From the NCBI GenBank assembly GCA_029204225.1, contig CM055100.1:10032000-10095999 (forward strand): a DNA stretch of 64,000 nt, read 5' to 3'. The translations under genes were made by a program, and so were the position numbers. The DNA is from Diphasiastrum complanatum (taxonomy: Eukaryota; Streptophyta; Lycopodiopsida; Lycopodiales; Lycopodiaceae). This document shows, piece by piece, positions 46,525 through 58,293 of this stretch (within the stretch, counting starts at the first letter, position 1; each line of letters starts with the position of its first letter). Under the pieces are notes generated by a model. It was not told the DNA's origin, searched no databases, and worked only from the letters and a program-made list of their open reading frames with translations.

Positions 46525-47622
46525 TTCTCATTAGGCGTGTCTATGGTCAAAAGTCCACAAAAAAATTTCTCAATCCACGAGAAAGATTTCATTGTTATCA
46601 TACCAAAATTCTCCATTACTTTTAGAAACTAGTGTTGATAGAACCTGGTGGGTAGCACACTTTATTCCTCTACCAACCTCTATTGAGTAGTGGATATCGT
46701 AAGAATTTCCAAAGTCCAACTGGGAGTTCTACCATCTTGAGGTATGAGGTCTTCATGAGTTCTAGCAAGGGTTATGTGGTACCTCAAGCTCCCATCCTAT
46801 GGCTACTGGAGCGGGTCGGCTAAGTGCATGGCTTCCTAAACACACTAGTTGTGGGATCAGCGCTTGCGCGATGCTAACCACCTTGTCTAGTGGCTGCATG
46901 GTAGTCACATTGGTGTAGTAAAGTCGTTTGGTTTTAGTTCGTCGTGGTATCCCTATAATGTCCTATCTAGGGCGATACTCCTTTCTATCGGTTTAAGGTC
47001 AACTAGTACTGTGTGCGAGATTCGTGTTTCTCCCAACTCATCCCATAGATCTCCCAAATCTCGTTAACTAGTAATGTGTACGTCCTCACTAGCTCTACCA
47101 AGTCACTAGTCTGTTGGATTCTAATTGGTCCATACCCATGCACAGTATTCATCGGTGTTGCATACAAAGTGCCATATTTCATGGATGCTAGTGTTGGGGG
47201 AACATAGGCTGGTGTTGTATTTCAGATGATGTGATCGGTTTTTGCTTCTGGTTTCAGAGCTTGTGGTCTAACCTTAACCTTTGGCTTCATAGTAAACCTC
47301 ATATCATACAAATGTCATGCGTCTGGCAAGTCAACCAACATAATTGACCAATCAAAAAGTTGCAACTAGCAACGACAACATAATGCTATAATAATTGACA
47401 AGGCCCTAAGGTGAATATTCTATTTGTGGGATCAGCACACATCACTGTGTGATGCTAACCACTTTGACTTGTAGTAACACGATACTGATTTTTAGATTGC
47501 ACAAACATGCTAGCTTGGGGCCGACGGTCTAAACTAGAATCGTTCTCAAGACATGCAATCTGAGATACATCAAATTTGTAGATTGTTAATAGTATGTTCA
47601 AGCACTATTCCCTTATCAAGTA
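46525..47622 (-). other. Leader of the minus-strand element
   Basis: About 1.1 kb between the primer site and gag with no gene. Near-repeats such as 'gatgctaaccac' with 'ttgtg' occur at about 46875 and 47450. Confidence 0.5.
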
Positions 47623-47642
47623 GCTCCCGGCAGAGGCACCAA
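47623..47642 (-). other. Gypsy primer-binding site (minus strand)
   Basis: On the minus strand TTGGTGCCTCTGCCGGGAGC, like the TTGG.GCC.TTGCCGGGGA sites of plant Gypsy elements. It directly follows an LTR-type CA end at 47643. This identifies the gag downstream as Ty3/Gypsy. Confidence 0.7.
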
Positions 47643-47919
47643 TGCTAAGCATCTGGCGGGTCAAATAACATAAGCAACCCGCAAATGGCTAATCTGTACA
47701 GTCCACAGCCCTACATATAGATAATCGCCCTTCAAACAATAGCCCATTATCAAATTCACGCTCCCCCCCAACACACACAAACAAACAAAAAAAAACTCCA
47801 AGATTTTGAAAGAAACTTCAAATTTGAGCAATATTTTGTACGTTAAGTAGCAACAAGTTTTCGAGCACTCAATGACGGGATGATGATAGAGATTTTAATT
47901 TTGTCAATGTGAAGTGTGT

Positions 47920-48545
47920 ACGTGGGGGGGAAGGCCCTGCCTGAGGGCATTCCTTGCTGGGAGGGCCCTTGCCCGAGGGCGGGAGCTCGAGGGCAGGCCC
48001 CGACCAGCAAGGAAGGCCCGAGGGCTTCGGGCCTTCCCCTACGTAATGCCATTGTGCAAAGTTTCTTTTCTTTTTTTTTTCCACTTTTTGGCCGTACGGT
48101 ACGTCTGTACGGCCGTACGCGTGGACCAGTTCTTTTTTTTTTTTTTTCGTTTTTTTGTCGTACAGTACCGTACGGCCGTACGCATGGACTACTTTTTTTT
48201 TTTTTTCGATTTTTTGCCGTTTTTTTTTATTTGCAAATTTTTTTACGTTTGTGGTGGAACGTGGATGTGGACAGCCAATGACAGGCTGCCACATAGCACA
48301 TGCATTCCACCGGAGAGAGAACGTGCATTCCACCGGAGGGAGGAGAGAGAACGTGCATTCCATCGGAGAGAGGAGAGAGAACGTGCATTCCACCGGAGAG
48401 AGGAGAGAGAAAGTGAATTCCACCGGAGAGAGGAGAGAGAATGACAGATTCCTAAGAGATTTCTAAGAGAGAGAAAATTGGATGGACATTATGCTCCTGG
48501 AGGTGGTCCCAAAATACAAAGGACACCTGAGCACAAGGCATTACG
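47920..48545 (+). repeat. GC-rich hairpin repeat unit A
   Basis: Starts with a GC-rich palindromic block (47920-48045; cgtggggggaaggccc ... gggccttcccctacg). T-rich stretches follow, then cgtacggtacgtctgtacgg (about 48095), a tggacagccaatgacaggct block, a minisatellite, and a tail ending ctgagcacaaggcattacgt. The same order is found inverted at 50440-50872. Confidence 0.7.
48308..48450 (+). repeat. 30-base minisatellite
   Basis: Nearly five units of caccggagagaggagagagaacgtgcattc, 30 bases each; the first unit is 23 bases. Confidence 0.9.
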
Positions 48546-49384
48546 TGGTTCATAAATCTCTTCTAGAAGGTGTAGGTGCATGATGAAAGGAATGGGCCGT
48601 GGACACTAATGGTTTTTACGTTTTTACTCTTCTCTGGATAGACATATACGTTTGTGCACATTAGCTGATGATTTCCCTCTAGCTTGTCCAACTCGACCAC
48701 CCACTACAGTGTTCGGCAAACCTCTTTGGCATTTCCCTCCAATTTTTAGCAATTTTTTTTTAGTTATTGGTTTTTGAAAATTTTCACCTTTCAAATCCTG
48801 CATCTCATAAGTTTTGCCTGTAAAAAACTACATATCTACATTCATAATTTATTTTATTAACTTGATAAACCTATGTATGCCAAGTTTTGTAAAGATCTCC
48901 TTGCTTCAGTATACAGAAATTTCATATAAAATTTCTTGCATTTAAAAAAAGTTACTGATTTTTGAAAGTCAACTTCTTGTAAGTTTTTTTTAATCGATTT
49001 TCGACGAAAGATGCCGATTCCATTCTCAAAAGATGTCAGCTTTCCCAAACACTAACCCACTGCGTCTGCATGCTACCGATTAAATATGCTGCCATCAGAT
49101 GCCTTGAAGTTTAAAGTAAATCCCGAGGGTAGTTGGCACATGGCTCCAGATAATTCAATGTTCAGGAAAGCCGGCATGGTTCAAGAATGGAACTGGCATC
49201 TTTTCTCAAAACCGGCATGGCAAAAATTGTACAGGATTTTTTATGTCATAAATCTTGGGTTTTATAAGGAAAACCGACAAGTAAGAGCTTGTCACTCAAT
49301 AGACGCCGTAGAACTTTTTCACATATCTATTTTTGGAGGGAAACCTTTTTGGTTTCCAGAATGCTGCTCGAGATTGTTTACTTT
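48546..49384. other. No gene recognised
   Basis: AT-rich; a gaaagatgccgattccattc ... ctttcccaaacac motif near 49008 recalls those at 40.4 and 40.8 kb. Confidence 0.5.
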
Positions 49385-49960
49385 GAATGTCAAAGCTCAA
49401 AGTAGCTGCTGGTGGCAGACTGCAATTTTCTAACTTCTGTATCGGTTAATGCTACATACTAGGAATGTGTCACTGTACTATCACCTAATTGGCCGTTCTT
49501 CTCGGACTTAGTTTTAATGTCAAAGCAGCTGGTGGCACACTGGCAGTGCCGTATTGCCGAATGATTAAAGGAACCGTTCCCGGACTTGAACGGAATGCCA
49601 AAACAGATGGTGGCAGGTTCTCTTCCATTCACCTAATGAGCGACGAGGGCCGTTCTCAGCTCCTCACTGTTCTCATCAGCGTAGCGTGCAGAACGCAGTG
49701 GGTAGTTGAGTGGGACAAGCCACATGGCTCCGAATTACTGTGAATGTCAAAGCAGCTGGCTGCTGGTGGCACCTTCCATTCACCAGAATGAGCATATTTA
49801 ACGGGGTCGGTCGAGTAGGACAAGCCACAAAGCTCTCAATTACTTAGGCTGAGAGCTTGTGCATCCTCACATGGTTGGCATGCAGAACGCACTGGGCGGT
49901 GGAGTAGGACAAGCACAAAGCTCTCAATTACTTAGGCTCAAGCTTGTGCATCCTCACATA
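49385..49960 (+). repeat. Short interspersed repeats
   Basis: Four variants of aatgtcaaagcagctggtgg occur between 49385 and 49770. Two roughly 90-base near-copies (ggacaag.cacaaagctctca ... gcatcctcacat) lie at about 49815-49960. No gene. Confidence 0.65.
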
Positions 49961-50439
49961 GTAGTTAATGTCGAGTGCTCAAGTTTCCCTTGTATTTTGT
50001 AATTACCTCCCCTGTTGAGCCTTCAATGCACTCCCGTGGATTTTGGCCCCAGCCCAGTGTCATTGTGCCATGTGGCAGCAGCCAAAAATTTAACATGTGC
50101 CCATAAAGAATGAGGGGGTGCGGCTGAGTTTCGCGGGCGGCGGCAGGGTGGGCGCCGGGCAGCACAGGGTGGGGCACCGGGAGGCCTAGGAACGGCGTCG
50201 GGCAAGGCTCAGGTGGCGCCGGGCACCTCCACGCCTAGGCACGCACAAATAGGACAATAGCAAAGTTTGCCTATATATACCCTCTCAGTAATCCCATAAA
50301 AATGCTTATGGGCTAAATTTTGGTTGCCCAGACACGTGGCGCCTGGGCATCCAAGTTCTAAAAAAAAAAAGATGCGGAAAATGGGCACTGCTTTGAAGAT
50401 GCAGCCCCCCCCACCCCACACAGTGTTCATGTGGATTTT

Positions 50440-51200
50440 ACAACCAAAATTTCATGTGATCATTCTTCTCATAATCAGCCAATCAAATGTTGACACATAG
50501 CACATGAGCTTTCTGGTGGAATGTGCATGTGGACTGCCACATAGCACATGCACATTATGGTGAAATGTGCATGTGCTATGTGACAGCCTCTTATTGGCTG
50601 TCCACATGCACATTCCAAACAACAAAAATGTAAAAAAAATTGCGTTATCAATGCGAAAAAAAAACGATGTCCACGCGTGCCGTACGTATGTACCGTCTAT
50701 ACAAAAAAATACTTGCACCTTCGCACATTGACATAACGCAGGGGAAGGCTCTCTTCCTCTCGGCCATTCCGCCCTGCTCGGGCACAAGCCCTTAGGCTCC
50801 CGCCCTCGGGCATTGGGCCCTCCCAAGGCAGAACGCCCTCGAGGGAGGTCCTTCCCCCCCACGTAATGCCAAGTGCTCAGGTTTGCTTTATATTTTGAAA
50901 GCAACTCCATGAGCAGAATATCCATCCACCTCTCTCTCTCCTCCGAAATTTGTCATTCTCTCTCTACAATGTGCATTCTCTCTCTCTCTATGGAATGTGT
51001 GTTCTCTCTCCTCTCTCTACAAAATGTTTGTTCTCTCTTTACAGAATGTATGCTCTCTCTCTTAAAAAATGTGCGTTCTCTCTCTACCTTCTCATTTGGC
51101 ATTACATTGTGGAAGGCTTGAGGACCTCGAGCTTGCCTTGCAGGTCGGGGCCCTGCCCTCGGGCACGGGCCCTCCTTGCAAGGAAGCCCCTCGGTCAGCA
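50440..51200 (-). repeat. GC-rich hairpin repeat units B and C (inverted)
   Basis: On the minus strand, unit C (51200-50873) has a GC-rich block, CT/GA minisatellite and tail. Unit B (50872-50440) starts ggcattacgtggggggg, then the GC-rich block, a tacgtacggcacgcgtggac block and an agccaataagaggctgtcac block. The order and sequence match unit A. Unit C lacks the middle portion. Confidence 0.7.
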
Positions 51201-52476
51201 TTTAATATTCCAATTGGTTTGCCAAGTGCAAAGTTCGCTAGATAAACCATTTGTTGTAGAGAGAGTGAGAAATTTGTAAGCCATGTACGCAAATTTGGCA
51301 ATCGATTACTAAAATTTGAAAAAAATGTCCTTCCAAGTTTGGGCATAATATTTCCAATTCCATTTGTGGTTCATGATTTCAAAGTAGATTTTGGGCCCAT
51401 GGAGACTGAAGTAAACCTTTTTGTAGGAAGCGACAAGTTGAATATTAGGTTGCCATCAATGAGCTTTAGCTTAAAAGTTTTTCATGTAACTACATTTAGA
51501 AGAGATTTTTCTTGATCAAAGCAAGTAGAGTAGTTGAAAGTTGTAGCTTGTGAGAGACTTTATGTATTATTCACTCAAGCTATCTATTTGCAAATAATTA
51601 GGCCTTTTTAAGTCAAAGTCACAACAAATCCTAGGCTAGTAGGAAAAACATAGAGTATTCTTGTAAGAGAGTAACTTGGAATGCCATAAGGTTTTGTGGG
51701 AGGGGAGGAGCCCATGTAGAATTATGACAAAGTTGAATGAGTGAATTGGTTAAATTTTTCAAGATATACAATCCTTTGAATTTGAATTTGCAATCATACT
51801 AAATAATACTAAGGAATATGACCTTTGGCTTCAAAATGGGAGGAGCTTGAAGGGGAACAATCCAAAAGCCTAACTTTCAAGCCAAATGAGGGGGCTTTCA
51901 TGACAAAGGTTGAAATATTTGACTTGGATCTATTTATTGTAGAAGATGAGCAAGCACAAAATTATTCTAGAATAATTAGGAGTTTTTTTATAGCATTCTT
52001 GAAAAAGTTGAATGGCCATGTAATAAATAAAGGGGAGGAAAAAAATGGGTACTCTTATCTAATCTTGCATTTGATGTTGAAAGAGTAAAAAAGCACTCCA
52101 TCGTGGTGAATTGTAGTGGAAGTTGTCAAGTGGAGAAATTTCCACTAGGGATCCGGCCTTATGAAATTGGCTTGGACTTCCATTTTTTTTACACAAAGAA
52201 GAATGTATTCCCAATCGATTCATTAGTATAGGCCCGATCTACACGTTTTAACTTTGACGCCTGAAGAAGTCTCGCTATCATACTGCTCTTTCCATCTATT
52301 TCAAAACCAAACTTCACATTGAATCCATTTTTCAGTAATACCACACACAAACCATTTCTAATCTCTTCGGTGGACTGTACTCTTGTTTTTGTGAGTATGA
52401 ATTAATTTTTAAGATCATGTTGGGCACTTAGAACACTTAAAGTTGTGATTATATTTAGCATAAGCTTTCTATTAGA
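51201..52476. other. No gene recognised
   Basis: AT-rich. A plus-strand frame of 87 codons at 51825-52088 (MASKWEELEGEQSK start) is not recognised and has no supporting signal. Confidence 0.4.
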
Positions 52477-52770
52477 ATGTTGAGATATATTCAGAGAAGT
52501 TTAGATCACATTTTATGTTATGATGGAAATGTTATCGACCCACTCGTCCTTCAAGGCTACTCTGACTCAGATTGGGGAAGAACAGTCTCTACTAGAAAAT
52601 CTACCTCCGGGTTTCGTTTCTATGTGGCAGGGGGATTGATTTCGCATAACTCAAGGAAGCAGAAATCAGTTGCGCTTTCTTCGACCGAAGCAAAGTACAT
52701 CGCAGCATGTCAAGCTTCAAAAGAAGTTGTATGGATCAGGTTGTTACTTCACGACTTACATCACACTTAG
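52477..52770 (+). pseudogene. Copia RNase H fragment
   Basis: The frame gives LRYIQRSLDHILCY, GYSDSDWGRTVSTRKSTSGF with the first catalytic Asp, and ALSSTEAKYIAACQASKEVVW with the catalytic Glu. Nothing else of the element is recognisable nearby. Confidence 0.85.
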
Positions 52771-53574
52771 TTCAATGCTACCACAAGCCATCAAAGAAAA
52801 AAAATTGTCATGCAAAAGCAAGACCGTAGAATGTGGGCAGTATCAAAAGATCGTAGAAGCGAACCAAGTTGGTAACCCTGTAGAGCAAAATACCAATTAA
52901 CAGGCCAAGTCGTACACGCTATCAGGAAAAAATTAAGGGAAAACCAAAAGGAGTGCCAAGAAAAAATGAAGGCCACCTACAAAACCTAGGGGTTGACAAA
53001 GGGTCTCACCCAAATTTGGATAATAAATGAGAAGAGACCTTGGAGGCTAGAAAACTTGAAGGACACCCACTAGCGATTGACAAAGAAAGGCCATCTATGC
53101 TAGTCGTACGCGCTATCAGGCCAGGGTTATCTACATATCTTGTGGTGATGAGTTTGTGTTTTCGTTGAGTGCACAAATGAAGTGGACACGTTGAGTGAGA
53201 GCGTCATTCGACTACAAGCAACGAAGTAGTCAAGCGAAGCAATTTAGCTACGAAAGGTTATGCCACAATCAGATCACCATCTACTTTGGGGTGACGTGGT
53301 TGCTGATTTTCTAGGCCTACCTACATCCTGCCGCTTGCCTACAGCCACACCCCCTTTCTGTTTGTTTCATTTGGGCATTGATTACTAGCATCTCAGTTTT
53401 TTGTTATCTCATATTTTTACAAATTTTCAATACATTTTCCATTACATTAAACCGTCAACGTTTTAATCTCACCGTTCAAACTGTGGAAAATTTAATCTTC
53501 TTCATTTTCTCTTTTTACATCAACTTGATCCAACATGTTCATAATGGTCAAAACTACGTCTATGTGTAGATGGA
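52771..53574. other. No gene recognised
   Basis: A degenerate duplication is visible: agtcgtac.cgctatcagg at about 52910 and 53104. No coding evidence. Confidence 0.4.
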
Positions 53575-54373
53575 TGTAGGAGGGTTTGCGGATCTCAAGG
53601 CAACCCTAACCCTAGTTAATAAGTGAGAGGGATTTGGCACCCTGCATGTGTAAGTCCAACGCAATGATCACACAATTATTTGATTGATTAGTTAAAAGTT
53701 AATAAAAGGACTTTAGGCCTTTTTGCGGAACTTTTAATGTCGCAGGGCCTAAATGTCCAATTAGCGAATAAAGTTGGGTTTCCCTCCAATTTTGATGGTT
53801 CCCACACTTTTTTAAATGGTTCCCACAATTTTGATGGTTCCCACAATTTGAATAAAAAGAGAGGAAAGACTGGACCAATAGGATTCAGAGGCCAGGGTCC
53901 TCCTCTCTACTATAAAAAGGGACCAACTCGAGTTGCTCCTGATGTTCATTTCCTCATTTCAATAAAGCAGATTGGTTCTCTTCAAAAATGGATTGATGAA
54001 TGTCCTTGCTCTCTATCACTTTTCCTCCATCTCTCATGCTTATTTGGATTTTACTAACTGTTGGATCTGAGTGTTATTGGAATTGTATGTTATTATACTT
54101 TTTATGAGAGAGAAAGGGAGAGAGAGAAAGAGTCAGCTATCTCTGTTGTGGATGTGTAGTGTTAAGGGATTGTAAGTGTTAAAGGATGAGTAGTGTTAAA
54201 GAGTAGGGTTAATGGATGTAGAGATAGATGTAAATCCTCCATTCATGTTGAAATCTGAACTAAACTATCGCTCTTATGGGAACGAACCTACGCGTGACAA
54301 CTAACTTCGTCTCTTTGATGCTAGATTGACTAGATCTTGGATTCAGGTTAGGCAAGGAAAGAAACCCACTACA
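53575..54373 (+). repeat. Candidate 5' LTR of Tat-2 element
   Basis: Ends CCCACTACA four bases before a Gypsy primer site. TGTAGG at 53575 is a possible start, because the ends would then match (TGTAG/CTACA), but no second LTR is in the window to confirm it. It contains three gatggttcccacaattt-like repeats at about 53796-53851 and a TATA box downstream of them. Confidence 0.5.
53911..53919 (+). promoter_or_regulatory. TATA box in Tat-2 LTR
   Basis: TATAAAAAG in a CT-rich context, about 60 bases after the repeated ggttcccacaatttt motif. Position within the LTR suits a transcription start about 30 bases downstream. Confidence 0.55.
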
Positions 54374-54377
54374 ATTT

Positions 54378-54395
54378 TGGCACCGTTGCCGGGGA
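54378..54395 (+). other. Gypsy (Tat/Athila-type) primer-binding site
   Basis: TGGCACCGTTGCCGGGGA, the classical plant Tat/Athila-type site. Confidence 0.85.
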
Positions 54396-55581
54396 GCTAC
54401 GCCAATTTTTCAGTTTGCAGCATGATTGTTGGATGGTTAGCTTGCATTAGGCATCTTGTCGTGGCATGAATAGTGTTAGATCTGCATTTTAGGGTTAATT
54501 CGGGATTGATTTTGCTTGATTTGAGTGGATTGGCTTGTTTAAAGTCTAATCTGATTAATAACAGGGAAAGCTATTCAGATCACCAATCTTAAGATCCATT
54601 TGAATCTGAGATATCAAAGAAAATAACAAAAATCGGTCAAATCTGTCAGATTGGTCAAAAAAGAGGCAAAAAGCGTCATCAGAGCTGATAACTTTTTACC
54701 CTCTTTTAGGAAACCTTCGCCGATTGCAAACACCTTCAGTTTTGTTTGCAAAACCTTCAGTTTGAAGGGCGAAGATTAATCATCAGCAGATTTCCAAAAA
54801 CATCAGAAAAACCTTCAAAAAATACCAAAAAATTGTCAAAACCCTAAAAATACAGAAAAAGAACCTTTGTCCGATTCATTGTGCTTAGGTGTGATTCAGA
54901 TCTATCTACTGCTAGGTCGGCGAAGGTTTTTAGAGGATCAGTTGTCATATTGTCATATTTTTGCCAAAAAGTCATTTTTTTTGCAAAAATACAAGTATCA
55001 CTCTTGAACCTTCACCAGAACCTTCGTCGAGATTCCAAAACATTCTATTTATAGTAGAATACTATTTCTGAGTTCGACGAAGATTCTTCTTGATCAGATT
55101 ACATAAATTCTTGAATTTTACCTTCGCCAGACTACAAAAACTATAATTTCTTGTGTCAGAAACCTTCGTCCGATTTTCCATAGTTGTATCTGTGTCAGAT
55201 CCGTCACCTGAGAGGTTGGCAAAGGTTATTTCCCTAGAAATTGCCAGAAAAGTGTTCAGAGAGTTTTTTTCCCAAAATAGCACTGATGAACCTTCATCGA
55301 GACAACCTTCGCCTAGTGAATCTTCGCCAGTCCTATTTTTAGTTTTTGAATTTTCAGATCAAGTCTCTGTCAAAATTTGGATCAAATTTGATATGTTTTG
55401 ATTTGGATTCTAAGAGATTTATCATTTTTGAGAAGTATCAATTGATCGAATTTCAAAAAGTTTTTCATCATATAGAATCAGATTCTTGAAAAGTGGAATA
55501 GATCTAGTAGATCTAATCTGATAAAGTTTTTTGAAAAATCTAGATCCAATCTCATTATCTATTTGATCTAAATTTGTGAAG
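54396..55581 (+). other. Tat-2 leader with repeated ACCTTCGCCAGA motifs
   Basis: No gene in 1.2 kb. Nine or so forward copies of an aaccttcg(c/t)c(a/g)a motif (54712, 54862, 55007, 55019, 55120, 55161, 55289, 55304, 55320) and four inverted copies (54766, 54918, 55075, 55217). Confidence 0.7.
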
Positions 55582-56650
55582 ATGGCTGCCTCTGGAGCTG
55601 CTCCTGGAGGTGCTCCACAGGAAGTCAATCCAATAATTGTTAGAAGAGCAACCCGATTGGATCTACCCAAATATAATGGATTAACAGATCCAGTTAGATT
55701 TCTTCACATCTACGCTGAATTCTGTGAAGTCTATGGTGAGATTTATTCTCAAGATAAACTTAAGTTGTTTCCTATGGCCTTAACAGGCGCAACACAATAT
55801 TGGTACTATAATCAAGATGAAACTGAGAGTACAGATTGGGAGGCTGTTAAGTGAGCCCTGATCACACGGTTCAAACCACGAAAGTTTATGGAAGACCCTT
55901 TTCTACTTTTAAGTAAAATTAAAATGAGAAAGCGGAAAATGATTCGAGATAACATTGAACGGGTGAAACGTCTTAGATCTGAATGTGAACCTGAGCTGAT
56001 TAATGAAAATGCCATGATTATGTGGTTTTTGTCAGGCCTACCTAAACAGATCAGACGTGAGTTGAAACGCCATAATGAGTATGCACTCTTGCAAAATGCT
56101 ATGGACGATGCAATTCGGGAGGAGGATGAAGATTCAGATGAGGAGCCAAATATCAGTATGTTGCCTTATACAATAGGGCAGACTACTACGACATCGACCA
56201 CTATTGCATCAACGAATGCCAATGCTACTGCAGAAATGATGCTCAATGAGTCCGAGAAACTTGGGAAGAACCAACAGAAACAGATGGAAAAGTTGCAGTT
56301 GCAATTTGATGAGAAGATCAAAGCATTGGAAAATTTCCACGGGGATGCAAACAAGGAACCTGAAAAGCTTGCAAAGACTTTCCCTACCAGGGAAAATGTT
56401 TGGTGTTCTATTTGTACAGGAAATCACACAGTGAACAAGTGTCCTCAATTGAAAAAATGAATGGAAATCAGTGTTTGCCATCTGTGTAATTCACCGGATC
56501 GTGAGACTGTTTTTTGCAATTTCAACCCTCGGATAATTCAACAATGGTATGCCTAGATGGGATATCGAGAACCACAGTATGGAAGTACTCCAACAGTAAG
56601 ACCGCAACAATCTGCTCTTGGATACCTGAAATGTTTAGCTTTACCTGCCC
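55582..56650 (+). pseudogene. Tat-like Gypsy gag, 5' part
   Basis: ATG at 55582. Motifs: PKYNGLTDPVRFLHIYAEF, ALITRFKPRKFMEDPFLLL, IMWFLSGLPKQIRRELKR, a Gln-rich coiled segment, and two Cys clusters (CSICTGNHTVNKC, then CHLCNSPDRETVFC). TGA at 55852-55854 and 56458-56460 and a TAG near 56555 interrupt it. The reading is cut at 56651 by a Gypsy LTR and resumes at 62905. Confidence 0.85.
56646..56650 (+). other. Target-site duplication TGCCC, left
   Basis: TGCCC precedes the 5' LTR and recurs at 62900-62904 after the 3' LTR. Five bases is the usual size for LTR elements. It proves that the 6.25 kb between them was inserted into the Tat-2 gag. Confidence 0.95.
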
Positions 56651-57559
56651 TGTTGTAAAGCTGACTCAGGTGCACCCAACGTGCCCTGTAAGACTCTAAG
56701 GGGTGACACTCCCTAAGGTCCCAGAGCAAGTTAGAACGTCAAGGACTGAGCCTCCGACTTGTGGTGAGCCAGTCAAGTAGTCACAAGTCATGAGCTAGCT
56801 CTGGAGCTCGAGTCATGGCCTAGTCAGGAAGCAAGTTGATTCTGCCACCGGAACGGCTCCTGGGACCCATGTCTGGGAGCCAGACTGATTCTGCCAGGCT
56901 TAATCAGCAAAATAAAAACTAAGTCCCAAAAAGCGTGCTTTACCAGAAAGCACTATGTTTCAGAACAGAGGGGGTGCGCCGAATCACAGCAGAACTATAG
57001 GGGGAGTCCGGCAGACAGAAACTTGGGCAGCTCAACCAGCGCCAGGAATCCAGTCGCCAGGTCTCAGCTCCCTCTACCAGCATGAGCCAGGCACAATGCC
57101 CAGCACGTGTTGGTGGCCCCGAGACCGGTCAGTCTATGTATGAATGTAACCTCTTCCAAATCTAATAAAGTTGATCCTTGGAGATGATTACCATTTCGGT
57201 TTCGCCTCCGGGACTGGTCCAAGTGGAAGGACCCTTACTACAACCTTTTTGCGTCGCTGGCGCCTAAGGGTCCCTGTCATCGACATGGGACTTGCCGCTA
57301 TGCCAATTGGTCAGTTTGGAGACCACTATGCCTTGGGTTTCATGTGTGGCTTGTCTTTGCCTTTGGTTACCTTTTGGAGACGGATTTTGAGTTGGCTTTC
57401 GGGTTGGTTGGGATTCCAGTTTTCTTAAGTCTGAATGGTTAAGCTTGTTACGTTTCTGAGTTGGCTTTTACGTAAGTGCATGATGGATGAATGCTAGACT
57501 TAAGCGCGTGTTGGGAAAACCGCTCAAGTCCCAGCGCCCTTTGAGGCGCCGGCGCAACA
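56651..57559 (+). repeat. 5' LTR of young chromodomain Gypsy
   Basis: TGTTGTAAAG...GGCGCAACA, 909 bases, the same length as 61991-62899. I count 10 differences by eye, nine of them transitions (about 1.1%). GC content is higher than in surrounding DNA. Confidence 0.97.
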
Positions 57560-57561
57560 TG

Positions 57562-57574
57562 TGGTATCAGAGCC
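57562..57574 (+). other. Primer-binding site (tRNA-Met type)
   Basis: TGGTATCAGAGCC two bases after the 5' LTR, as usual for chromodomain Gypsy elements. Confidence 0.9.
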
Positions 57575-58293
57575 GACTAGCCGGTCAGCTACGCAAGTCT
57601 CACAGAGATGGCCACGTTTTGGGATTTGTTAGGACAACCGTTGCGCAAGGTGCTGCCCACAGTGTAAGCACGGGTGCGTCCACGGTCGGGGTGGTCGGCA
57701 GAACGGGGGACTTGATGAGTCAAAGTGCTGCCCTCGAGGTGTAAGCACGGTCAGTTCTCGCGGTTCGGGCTGGCGCTGTCTGCACATAGGACGGATGAGA
57801 CAAAGTGCTGCCTAGGTAGGTGAAAGCACGGTCTGTACCTTGTGGGGTGCGGGGCGACATATTCGAACTGTACGGGTTAACCATTGATACAGAGATGCTA
57901 CTCGAATTCGGGTGTAAAGCACGGGTGGTTAGCTACCGGTGCGGGATAGCTGCCGATCGTTTAGCTATAAGGGCTATCGACCAAAAAGTGGAGGGGCGTG
58001 ACTGAGGCAATGTGCTGCTTAATGGTGAAAGCACGGATGGTTGGATGGATGTTTTCCCATGGGCTAATTCTGTGATAGATCTGTGTGGGCGCGGCTAGGC
58101 AAAGATCCTACGTCCGGTCTCAAGGGGAATGTGACTTGAGAGGGATCCTCTGTTTAGCTTTGGTTGGTATGTTCATTTGTGGTGTGCTTGCCTGGACCTG
58201 AATTATCCCTAACTACTTGTTTTGATCCAGGTGATCTGATCTAGTTGGGAGTTGTGAGAGGAGCTTACATTTATGAGTGGATGACGCACAAGT
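57575..58293 (+). other. Leader with five hairpin repeats, no gag
   Basis: The interval where gag should start has no gag-like frame. It carries five spaced units of caa.gTGCTgcc...gtgtaAGCACgg type; the GTGCT/AGCAC pairs at 57650, 57725, 57805, 57896 (one mismatch) and 58012 could fold as small hairpins with 12-19 base loops. Spacing is 75-116 bases. Confidence 0.75.

Noticed and set aside
46600-46625. Degenerate TGGTATGATAAC as a tRNA-Met primer site on the minus strand
   Set aside because: Several mismatches, and a better Gypsy-type primer site adjoining an LTR-like CA lies at 47623-47642.
48308-48450. CRISPR-like regular repeats
   Set aside because: Units are head-to-tail with no spacers, in a plant genome; this is a minisatellite.
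47914-48466. Arg/Glu-rich and Phe-rich frames of over 100 codons
   Set aside because: Created by the 30-base minisatellite and poly-T tracts.
57171-57428. 85-codon frame present in both LTRs (also 62511-62768)
   Set aside because: Kept only because the LTRs are nearly identical; it lies across the LTR and has no recognisable domain.
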